A DNA stretch of 64,000 nucleotides, taken from contig JAZRTY010000046.1 in the NCBI GenBank assembly GCA_045652245.1, forward strand, positions 1-64,000. The letters run 5' to 3'. Source of the DNA: SIG622 sp045652245. GTDB taxonomy: Bacteria; Bacillota; Clostridia; Oscillospirales; CAG-382. A program made the translations under genes and the position numbers. Below are positions 1-6,947 of this stretch, piece by piece (position 1 is the first letter of the stretch; every line of letters begins with the position of its first letter). The notes under the pieces were generated by a model. The model did not search any database. It saw nothing but the letters and a program-made list of their open reading frames with translations, and was not told the origin of the DNA.

Positions 1-13
1 TGTTTCATAGATA

Positions 14-84
14 AATCCTCCAAATGTTATTTTTAGTTTTGACTGGCAGGTCTTAACTATTTTATCACATTTGGAGGATTTTTT
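14..84 (+). terminator. Long-armed inverted repeat ending in a T run
   Basis: A perfect 14-bp inverted repeat pairs positions 14-27 with 67-80 around a 39-base loop. The right arm runs into TTTTTT at 79-84. It could be the terminator, or the end of a structured RNA, of a plus-strand transcript that starts left of the window. A second hairpin, ACCACGCGA/TCGCGTGGT at 107-127, follows closely and has T runs on both sides. No gene is visible in 1-179 apart from these hairpins. Confidence 0.45.
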
Positions 85-139
85 CTCACCGGTTAACCTT
101 TTTTGAACCACGCGACTATCGCGTGGTTTTCTTTAGACA

Positions 140-170
140 AAAAAGCTTCCGGGCTTTGCGTCCCGGAAGT
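140..170 (-). terminator. Intrinsic terminator of the HD-domain gene
   Basis: The hairpin at 146-169 (CTTCCGGGAC / GCCCGGAAG on the minus strand) is followed by a T6 tract in the minus direction. It lies just past the stop of the HD-domain gene and closes the RNase J operon. Confidence 0.75.
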
Positions 171-179
171 GAGAGTTTT

Positions 180-941
180 TTAAATCAGTTGTTGCTCGTT
201 AATTATAAGCTTAAAGCTGAGTCCGAGCTTTTCCGCTGCTTTTCTGCACATAATCATTCTGCCGATAAAAATTTCAAAATAATCCATAACGGGGCTGATA
301 TCTGTATCAATTTTCAGCTTCAGAACAATGTTTTTCATATCCTCACTAAAGAGAATTTCCGACTTTTCAACCGAATAATTTACCCTGTCGTGGATATCAA
401 AGCTTGTTACATCGTAATTTCTGACTCTGCTTCTGCGAACATCGGATTTATCTGCAATAATGAGTGCTGCAGCTACGCAGTTTACCGGCACGCCGGTTCC
501 CTCGTCGTGATTTCCTATTGCAGTTACAATTGTTGCGATATCCCCTGCGTCCATTTCGAGATTATCGAGAATTCTGAATGCCATAACGGCACCGCTTTGT
601 GAGTGGTCTACCCTGTTTACAAGATTTCCGATGTCGTGAAGATAGCCTGCAATCTTCACAAGCTCAATGTCGTGCTCATCAAAGCCCAGTGTTTTCAGAA
701 TATGCCCTGCAGTCTCCGAAACCCTTGTTACATGTGCAAAGCTGTGTTCGGTAAAGCCTAACGAAGCAAGAGAGGCGTCGGCACTCTTTATATAGGTAGT
801 TATGATTTCGTTCTTTTTTATTTCTTCAAAGCTTGGTTTCAATTTTTTCCTCCGAATCTCCAATTTTTTTATTTCTTCATTTATTATAATCTGATTTTCG
901 CATTTTTCAATGTATTCTCTGTAAAATCTATCTTTATTCAA
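180..941 (-). CDS. HD-domain metal-dependent phosphohydrolase
   Basis: A 253-residue cytoplasmic protein with a charged N-terminal helix followed by an HD domain. The metal-ligand pattern is visible: H at 'FAHVTR', the paired 'YLHDIGN', 'NHDEG', and a later 'ADKSDV' aspartate. HD proteins of this type hydrolyse phosphomonoesters or phosphodiesters of nucleotides; the substrate here cannot be told. The assigned start is a TTG inside the last codons of the upstream ATPase gene (8-bp overlap), so the two are probably translationally coupled, but no good ribosome-binding site precedes it and a start further in is possible. It is the last gene of the RNase J operon. HD proteins that act on RNA 3' ends (YhaM) are linked to YhaN in Bacillus; this one lacks the OB-fold part of YhaM, so it is not called YhaM. 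Confidence 0.8.
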   Translation of the reverse strand: MNKDRFYREYIEKCENQIIINEEIKKLEIRRKKLKPSFEEIKKNEIITTYIKSADASLASLGFTEHSFAHVTRVSETAGHILKTLGFDEHDIELVKIAGYLHDIGNLVNRVDHSQSGAVMAFRILDNLEMDAGDIATIVTAIGNHDEGTGVPVNCVAAALIIADKSDVRRSRVRNYDVTSFDIHDRVNYSVEKSEILFSEDMKNIVLKLKIDTDISPVMDYFEIFIGRMIMCRKAAEKLGLSFKLIINEQQLI

Positions 942-3141
942 GCACTATTATTCTTGCATTATCTTTAAACAGAGTTTCTTCTCTTTTATGACAGGTAAGA
1001 ATAATTATCTGATATTCTTCCGAAAGCTCACAAAGGATATGAGTAATATTTTCAAGCCTTTCATCATCAAGCTTTACAAAAGAATCATCGAAAATAAATG
1101 TTGGCTTTTCGCGGCATAAGAATTCAGAAAGTGCAATTCTGAGCGAAATGTATGCCGCATCAATGGCTCCCGAGCTTACGAAGCCGACGCTTCTTGTCTC
1201 GGTATCCCCCACCTCAAGCACCTTGACTGCAAAATCCGTATCAAAGAAAAGCTCTCTGTATTTACCACCTGTTACCTTCGAAAAAATTTCCGAGGCTCTC
1301 TTTGAAATTCCGGGCAGCACATTATTCCTTAAATCCTCCCTTGAATTTGAAATCAGCTCTATTGCAAGCTCAATCGCCTCATAATTATCAGTTTCCTGTG
1401 AAAGCTCTTTTTCTGTCTTTACAATTTCCTCCTCAAGCTGTAACGGTTCACGGGTAATCGCCGTAAGTCTTACAATTTCCGACTTACTCTCGTGTAATTT
1501 TTCTTCAAGGCTTTTTGTGGCATCCTCATAATAGCGAATTTCACGGTTTACGGCATCTGCATTCCTGTCGGGTGCATTTTCAAGCTTCTTTTTTGAAAGC
1601 TCATAAAGCTTCTCTGTATCGGTAGCCTCCATCAAGGCTTCATAAGTGTCCTTTGAGCTTTTGTAATTTTGAATTGCAGCGGTAAAATCGGAAATTTCCC
1701 GCGACAAATTCGGCAAAATATCGTCTCTTATGTACTCGCCGAGATTGTCAGACTGTCCATCTTCAAAAACAATACCGATTTTTGATAGTTTTTCGGAAAG
1801 AAGTCCCCGACAGACAGAGAGCTCTATCTTTATTTCTTCATATTTCTTCTTTGCAACAGTATAACTCTCTTTTGCTTTTCTGATTTCAGAAAGAGCTGCA
1901 TCACATTCGCAGTTCAGCTTTTCAAGAGAGGTAAAATCAGTAATTTCATACTCGGAAAGGAGTGCTTCGAGTTTTTTTCTGCTCTTTGCCGAGAGAATGA
2001 AAAATATTATCGCAACCGGAAGTGTAATTATAAGGCACGCAAGAATTATTGCAATTGTCCTTTGCTTTTTCGACCTTTCAAAGAGTGTTTTTGCTTCCTT
2101 ATAAAGAGAGTGTATTTTCTCTGTTCCGGGCTCTGTATTTTCTGATAATTTTTCCGGAAAGGAACTTTCGGCTTTTTTTGTATCGTATTCCTGCTGTGCA
2201 GCTTTCAGTTCACTTTCGCCCTTTATCATTTCGGATTTTACCGATAAAAAATCAAGATAGCATTTGTTCAGCTCGTCAAGATATTTTCTGTCCGGCAAAA
2301 AATCTCCCTTTTGAAGTATCCTTCTTTTGCTCTCGCACTCGTCGTAGCTTTCCTGCATATTTTTTTGCAATTGTTCTATTTTTTGCAGCTTTTCGGCAGC
2401 TTCGTACGCCCTTATATTTTCAAGCTCACTTGCAAGAGAATCAAGAAGATTTTTATATTCCCCTATTCTTTTTGCTGTTTTTTCAACAAAATACTTGTGC
2501 GAAATCAGGCTGTTATGATTCTCGGCGCAGCTATCACGAAGTTGTATAAGGTCATCAAGCTTCTGACGCAACTCAAAAAGCTTACCGGTTTTACGCATCT
2601 TGTTGTACAGGACATTTCTTTCATTTGTTAGGTTTTTATTTACCTTTTCAAAATTCGTATCCTCTTCGGAATCCAGCAATACCTTTTCTATGCTTTCACC
2701 GACATCCTTCATTCCGCCACCTTCGACATCATTTTGTCCCACAAAGGCACTTTTTGTAAAGGTTAAAGAGTCAATTCCGAATAGTGCTTCTCCTGCGCAT
2801 AGACCTTCAAAGCACTCGGAGCCTACGCTGTTTATAATCCTGGCGCTTCCACTCTTTCCGTCACCACTTCTTTCGGCACGAAAAATCTCACCCTTACGGT
2901 TTTCAAGCACAAGCGCTCCCGAAGCCTTTTCGCCACTCCAGGGAGTGTAGTGTATTTTATCGTTTGATTTTTCATCTCTTCCTTTGCTTGTATAGCCGTA
3001 AAGGACATACTTTATAAAAGCAGAAAGGGTACTTTTCCCTGCTTCATTATTTCCTCTTACTATATTTATTCCACCCGAAAACTCTATTTGTTTATCTTTG
3101 AGTTTCCCGAAGCTTTTTATCTCACATGACCTGATTTTCAT
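934..3141 (-). CDS. YhaN/SbcC-like SMC-family AAA ATPase
   Basis: A 735-residue ATPase of the RecF/SMC kind (AAA_27, YhaN-like). The N-terminus has a Walker A 'GNNEAGKST' near residues 30-38. Long coiled coils follow at about 160-330 and 390-620, interrupted by a hydrophobic segment at about 361-384 that looks like a transmembrane helix. The C-terminus carries an ABC signature-like 'SSGAIDAAYISLRIAL' and a Walker B 'FIFDDSF' near 680. YhaN in Bacillus has the same central membrane segment and is normally encoded beside a SbcD-like phosphoesterase (YhaO). No such nuclease is adjacent here; the neighbours are a DnaD protein upstream and an HD phosphohydrolase downstream. The likely role is DNA end or membrane-associated nucleic-acid processing, inferred from family only. 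Confidence 0.8.
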   Translation of the reverse strand: MKIRSCEIKSFGKLKDKQIEFSGGINIVRGNNEAGKSTLSAFIKYVLYGYTSKGRDEKSNDKIHYTPWSGEKASGALVLENRKGEIFRAERSGDGKSGSARIINSVGSECFEGLCAGEALFGIDSLTFTKSAFVGQNDVEGGGMKDVGESIEKVLLDSEEDTNFEKVNKNLTNERNVLYNKMRKTGKLFELRQKLDDLIQLRDSCAENHNSLISHKYFVEKTAKRIGEYKNLLDSLASELENIRAYEAAEKLQKIEQLQKNMQESYDECESKRRILQKGDFLPDRKYLDELNKCYLDFLSVKSEMIKGESELKAAQQEYDTKKAESSFPEKLSENTEPGTEKIHSLYKEAKTLFERSKKQRTIAIILACLIITLPVAIIFFILSAKSRKKLEALLSEYEITDFTSLEKLNCECDAALSEIRKAKESYTVAKKKYEEIKIELSVCRGLLSEKLSKIGIVFEDGQSDNLGEYIRDDILPNLSREISDFTAAIQNYKSSKDTYEALMEATDTEKLYELSKKKLENAPDRNADAVNREIRYYEDATKSLEEKLHESKSEIVRLTAITREPLQLEEEIVKTEKELSQETDNYEAIELAIELISNSREDLRNNVLPGISKRASEIFSKVTGGKYRELFFDTDFAVKVLEVGDTETRSVGFVSSGAIDAAYISLRIALSEFLCREKPTFIFDDSFVKLDDERLENITHILCELSEEYQIIILTCHKREETLFKDNARIIVLE

Positions 3142-3173
3142 TATGTATTTCCTCTCAGCCGTGACCTTTATCT

Positions 3174-4163
3174 TTAATTTTCAAAGAAGTCCTCTAAATT
3201 CATTTTTTCTTTTTCTTCGTTTGTGAGCATCGAAGGCTTCTTTTCCTTTATATTTCTGCCCTCGTCAAACATTTCAAGGCTTATATCCGGTTTCTTTTCA
3301 TTTTCCTTGTTTTCAAGAGCAAGTCTTACATCTTCACAATTTTTATAACCCTTTGTATGCCATGCTTCAAGCACCTTTGACATATATTCAACAGATGGCT
3401 TTGCAATATTTGCAATCGTTTTTTCGTACGCAAGCTCTACCATTTCACGCCCATATGAAAACTCCTCCGACCAGCGCATTATACATTTCTTTTCACGTTG
3501 CGTAAAATTTCTGTTTTCAGCGCCTATTACCTTTTTTACCACATTTTCATAGCTTTTTTGATTTTCAAGATTATTTAAGTAATTTTCAAGTGCATCATAG
3601 CTGCTTATACCGTTATCATAAAGGCTTATTGCTACCTTTTCAACATATCGCATTGATTTTTTATTGTTATCTGCACAATAATCAATAATTCTTACTATCA
3701 TCGGATATGTCAGAAGGATATATTCCTGAAGATATATAAGTTTTGATATTTCCGACATATTAAGCATCTTACCAAGACGCTCCTGGGTAAAGTTTACAAG
3801 CATCGAAAGCTCCGGCTTTTCGCTTATGAGTGCTTCGATTTCCTCACCCGTATAAGTTCTTGTTTCGGTATCTCGCAGAGAATTCGGGAGCCTTTCTTTT
3901 GTATCGGTTTTATTTTCCTTACTCTTGCGTTTTGCCTTGCCCTGAATATCTACAAGTCCCGTACCACGCCAGAATGAAACTGCCGAAACCACCTCTGTTT
4001 CGGTAATTCCAAGTTCCTTTTCAATTTCACTGCTATCAATTTCATCTTCCACAGAGAGAATATATATCAGCACACGAAGCTCGTTTGCATCATCACTTGT
4101 CATATTTTTTGCATACTCTGCAAGGACATTCGGAAGTGCTGTACCTTTTTTTGATATTTTCAT
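3174..4163 (-). CDS. DnaD-domain replication initiation protein
   Basis: A 329-residue protein. The N-terminal third reads as a winged helix ('ANELRVLIYILSVEDEI...' to 'FWRGTGLVDI'). It is followed by a lysine-rich linker and two DnaD/DnaB_2 (DDBH2) helical repeats at about residues 140-210 and 220-290. The second ends with the typical 'YMSKVLEAWHTKGY' motif. DnaD-type proteins help load the replicative helicase at oriC in Firmicutes. The start has a good ribosome-binding site (AAAGGGATG). It lies 48 bp downstream of the RNase J gene and 32 bp upstream of the ATPase gene, so co-transcription is likely. No dnaC-like loader is next to it, although such pairs are common in Clostridia. Confidence 0.85.
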   Translation of the reverse strand: MKISKKGTALPNVLAEYAKNMTSDDANELRVLIYILSVEDEIDSSEIEKELGITETEVVSAVSFWRGTGLVDIQGKAKRKSKENKTDTKERLPNSLRDTETRTYTGEEIEALISEKPELSMLVNFTQERLGKMLNMSEISKLIYLQEYILLTYPMIVRIIDYCADNNKKSMRYVEKVAISLYDNGISSYDALENYLNNLENQKSYENVVKKVIGAENRNFTQREKKCIMRWSEEFSYGREMVELAYEKTIANIAKPSVEYMSKVLEAWHTKGYKNCEDVRLALENKENEKKPDISLEMFDEGRNIKEKKPSMLTNEEKEKMNLEDFFEN

Positions 4164-4211
4164 TTTTACATCCCTTTCAATTCGAATACAACACTTCCCT
4201 GCAATTATGCT

Positions 4212-5912
4212 TTACACGTTCATTATAACAGGTAAAATCATCGGCTTACGTTTTGTTCTTCCGTAAATAAATGTTGTAAGTTCATCTTTGAGTTTATTCT
4301 TTATGTCGTTCCAATCGGTCACATCTTCCTCGAAGCAACGCTCGATTATTTCATGTGCAAGCTCACGGACACTGTCCATAAGCTCCTCGGCTTCCCTTAC
4401 ATACACAAAGCCACGCGAAACGATATCGGGACCTGCAAGCAGCAGTTTTTCGTCAAAATTCGCACTTGCCACCACAACTATCAGTCCATCCTGACCAAGA
4501 TGACGTCTGTCTCGAAGCACGATATTTCCGACATCGCCCACGCCGAAGCCATCAACAAGCACCTTGCCTGACGGAACAAGCTCTGTCATTTCCATTGTGT
4601 CTTCAGTAAACTCTATAATTCGTCCGTTGTCGGGAATAAGCGTGTGATGAGAGTCAATTCCTATTTCGTGAGCAAGGTCAACATTTGCTTTCAGGTGCTT
4701 ATATTCGCCATGAATCGGAACAAAGAATTTCGGACGTGTCAATACCTGCATAAGCTTTAATTCTTCAGCACATCCGTGTCCTGATACATGTACCTCTGCA
4801 ATAGAATCATTAAGGACAGTCACGCCTCTCTTGAGCAGTTCATTTACAATCTTTGTAATAAGTTTTTCGTTTCCGGGTATTGCCGAAGCCGAAATTACAA
4901 CCAGGTCGCTATCGGTTACCTGCACTTTATCATGTTCGGCATATGCCATTCTGTAAAGTGCGCTCATCGGCTCGCCCTGTGAGCCTGTTGTTACAACTGT
5001 GATTTCTTCGGGCTTGAATCTTTTTATTTCGCTTATATCAATAAGAGTATTCTTTGGAATATCCATATATCCAAGTTCATTTGCAGCCGAAAGCACATTC
5101 AACATACTTCTGCCTGTTATTGCAACTTTTCTTCCGTATTTATGAGAATAGTCAATTATCTGCTGTACTCTGTGTACATTTGAAGAAAAGGTTGCAATTA
5201 TTATTCTCTTGTCGCAGCCTCTGAAGATATTGTCAAGGGATTTTCCGACATTCTTTTCTGACATTGTATAGCCCGGACGTTCTGCATTTGTTGACTCACA
5301 GAAAAGAGCAAGTATTCCCTCGTTTCCAAGCTCACCAAGACGGGCAAAATTTATAGGTTCACCCGAAATAGGTGTAAGATCTATTTTAAAGTCACCGGTA
5401 AACAGCACCTTACCAACCGGAGTGTCAATTGCTATTGCACAGGAATCGGCAATTGAGTGATTTACTCTTATAAACTCTGCAGAAAATACACCAAGTCTTA
5501 CCGTATCCCCTGCGTGAACCTTACGAAGAGAGGTTGTTCTTTCAAGTCCGTGTTCAACTAATTTATAATTCAGAATTCCAAGTGATAAGGGTGTACCGTA
5601 AATCGGTACATTCATACTGCGAAGCACATACGGAATTGCTCCGATGTGGTCCTCATGTCCGTGTGTTAATAGAATTCCTCTTACCTTTTCGACATTCTTC
5701 TGAAGATATGTTGTATCGGGGATTACAAGGTCAATCCCCAACATATCGTCGTCCGGAAAACCAAGTCCGCAGTCAATTACAATTATATCGTCCTCATATT
5801 CAACGGCAGTCATATTTCTGCCTACCTCGCCAAGTCCGCCAAGTGGGATTACCTTCAGCTTACTTGTTGCTTTTTTTGTTATCTGAAAATTCTGTCTTTT
5901 ATTCTTTGCCAT
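4212..5912 (-). CDS. rnj: Ribonuclease J
   Basis: A 566-residue metallo-beta-lactamase/beta-CASP nuclease. The zinc-binding motif HGHEDH sits at residues 84-89, 'NHSIAD' supplies a further ligand, and the beta-CASP region carries 'CESTNAERPGYTMSE' and 'TGSQGEP'. 'VHVSGHG' and 'PIHGEYKH' are the C-terminal ligand motifs. The family cuts RNA endonucleolytically and degrades 5'-to-3'; it is central to mRNA turnover and rRNA maturation in Firmicutes. The length matches RNase J1/J2; there is only one copy in the window, so it is not assigned to J1 or J2. It is the first gene of a four-gene minus-strand operon, preceded by a promoter about 270 bp upstream and hence a long leader. Confidence 0.95.
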   Translation of the reverse strand: MAKNKRQNFQITKKATSKLKVIPLGGLGEVGRNMTAVEYEDDIIVIDCGLGFPDDDMLGIDLVIPDTTYLQKNVEKVRGILLTHGHEDHIGAIPYVLRSMNVPIYGTPLSLGILNYKLVEHGLERTTSLRKVHAGDTVRLGVFSAEFIRVNHSIADSCAIAIDTPVGKVLFTGDFKIDLTPISGEPINFARLGELGNEGILALFCESTNAERPGYTMSEKNVGKSLDNIFRGCDKRIIIATFSSNVHRVQQIIDYSHKYGRKVAITGRSMLNVLSAANELGYMDIPKNTLIDISEIKRFKPEEITVVTTGSQGEPMSALYRMAYAEHDKVQVTDSDLVVISASAIPGNEKLITKIVNELLKRGVTVLNDSIAEVHVSGHGCAEELKLMQVLTRPKFFVPIHGEYKHLKANVDLAHEIGIDSHHTLIPDNGRIIEFTEDTMEMTELVPSGKVLVDGFGVGDVGNIVLRDRRHLGQDGLIVVVASANFDEKLLLAGPDIVSRGFVYVREAEELMDSVRELAHEIIERCFEEDVTDWNDIKNKLKDELTTFIYGRTKRKPMILPVIMNV

Positions 5913-6181
5913 AGTTTACCACCTTTCGATATTTTAGTACATTTATGTAAATTCGACCGTAAATAATATTGCCTGTTTTTTTGCTTTTATTAAGCTTTTT
6001 ATTAAAATTCACAAAAAAGTGCAAACAAAACCACTCAGCCTACAGCTTTGCTTTTTTTGCCTTTTTTACCACAACAGATGCCGGACAACGCCCTTCCGGT
6101 ATTCACTGTGAAAAAACAAACAAAGCTACACTTCGCCCGAAACTTCTCAATATATCTATCACGAACACTATCATATACTAT
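5913..6181 (-). promoter_or_regulatory. Long 5' leader of the RNase J mRNA
   Basis: The predicted start of transcription is near 6175 and the RNase J start codon is at 5912, giving an untranslated leader of about 260 bases with no credible coding region. It contains the hairpin ACCGG-AAGGGCGTTGT-CCGGC (about 6072-6098), A-rich tracts, and an AAAGGTGG ribosome-binding site. No riboswitch family was recognised. RNase E in E. coli is known to autoregulate through its leader; whether this one does is inference. Confidence 0.4.
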
Positions 6182-6210
6182 ATTATGCACCTTTTTTGAT
6201 AGAATGTCAA
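6182..6210 (-). promoter_or_regulatory. SigA-type promoter of the RNase J operon
   Basis: On the minus strand, TTGACA (6205-6210) is separated by exactly 17 bases from CATAAT (6182-6187). Transcription should start near 6175. The 100 or so bases between this promoter and the plus-strand promoter of the lipoprotein gene hold nothing else recognisable. Confidence 0.7.
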
Positions 6211-6260
6211 CATGTTTTATATAAATTTTCATCTTTTTCAAATATATTTACAAAATTATG

Positions 6261-6289
6261 TTTAATATATAACTTTATAGTTATATAAT
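6261..6289 (+). promoter_or_regulatory. Possible promoter of the lipoprotein-secA unit
   Basis: A TATAAT at 6284-6289 lies 68 bases before the lipoprotein start. The hexamer 17 bases upstream, TTTAAT, is a poor -35, so this is tentative. Confidence 0.35.
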
Positions 6290-6356
6290 TAGAATGTTGA
6301 AGTGTTGAAATCTTCTTGAAAATTTATATATTTACTTTTTTGAAAGGACACATACT

Positions 6357-6884
6357 ATGAAAAAAACTATTAAAATTGCAGCATTACTTGCTTGCTCCTG
6401 TTTAATTCTTTCCTCCTGTGGTAATAAGCAGTCGGTGGCTACAGGTGGTTTTTCTGTTACCGAAAATCAATTTGTTGACTATACATTTGAGTATCCCGAG
6501 GACTGGAAGCTTATCCGTAATGATGGTATGATTGCAATAAAGCCCGACAATGATAATGTTTCTCTTTCCTGCACAATTTTCGAGCCGGACAACCCTTCTA
6601 TGCTTGTAAACGAATACTGGGACGGTTATTTCAAAACCTACAAGGAAACCTTTGGTGACAAGGTCGAAGTTGTTTCCGAGGAAGAAACAGTTTTGCATGA
6701 TGTTCCTGCAAAAGATATAACATATACAAGTGAAATTGTAGGCGAAAGTTACACCTTCAATCAGGTAGTTGCAATTCGTAACGGTACTGTTTACACTCTC
6801 ACCTATACTGCAAAGCCTGACGATTTTGATACCTACAAGAGCGCTCTCACACATGCTGTTACAAGTTTCAGATTCAAGGAATAG
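6357..6884 (+). CDS. Secreted lipoprotein with a PsbP/Mog1-like domain
   Basis: A 175-residue protein with a lipoprotein signal peptide: Lys-rich start, hydrophobic stretch, lipobox 'LSSC' with the modified Cys at about residue 21. After a short linker, the rest ('YTFEYPEDWKLIRNDGMIAI' to 'SFRFKE') resembles the PsbP/Mog1 alpha-beta fold common in small clostridial lipoproteins. It would be anchored to the outer face of the membrane. It precedes secA by 63 bp on the same strand and probably shares a transcript. The start has an AAAGGAC ribosome-binding site. The specific function is unknown. Confidence 0.75.
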   Translation: MKKTIKIAALLACSCLILSSCGNKQSVATGGFSVTENQFVDYTFEYPEDWKLIRNDGMIAIKPDNDNVSLSCTIFEPDNPSMLVNEYWDGYFKTYKETFGDKVEVVSEEETVLHDVPAKDITYTSEIVGESYTFNQVVAIRNGTVYTLTYTAKPDDFDTYKSALTHAVTSFRFKE

Positions 6885-6947
6885 ACATTTCCTTTTTAAG
6901 TGATCTCTATTTTGAATTCATAAGATAAGAAAGGAATACTGTTTAAA

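Noticed and set aside
6035..6241. Small protein encoded in the RNase J leader
   Set aside because: The frame starts upstream of the mapped promoter, lacks a ribosome-binding site and has no recognisable features.
6402..6854. Antisense reading frame opposite the lipoprotein gene
   Set aside because: It is a long frame on the minus strand without a ribosome-binding site or recognisable domain, and is explained by the codon use of the true gene.
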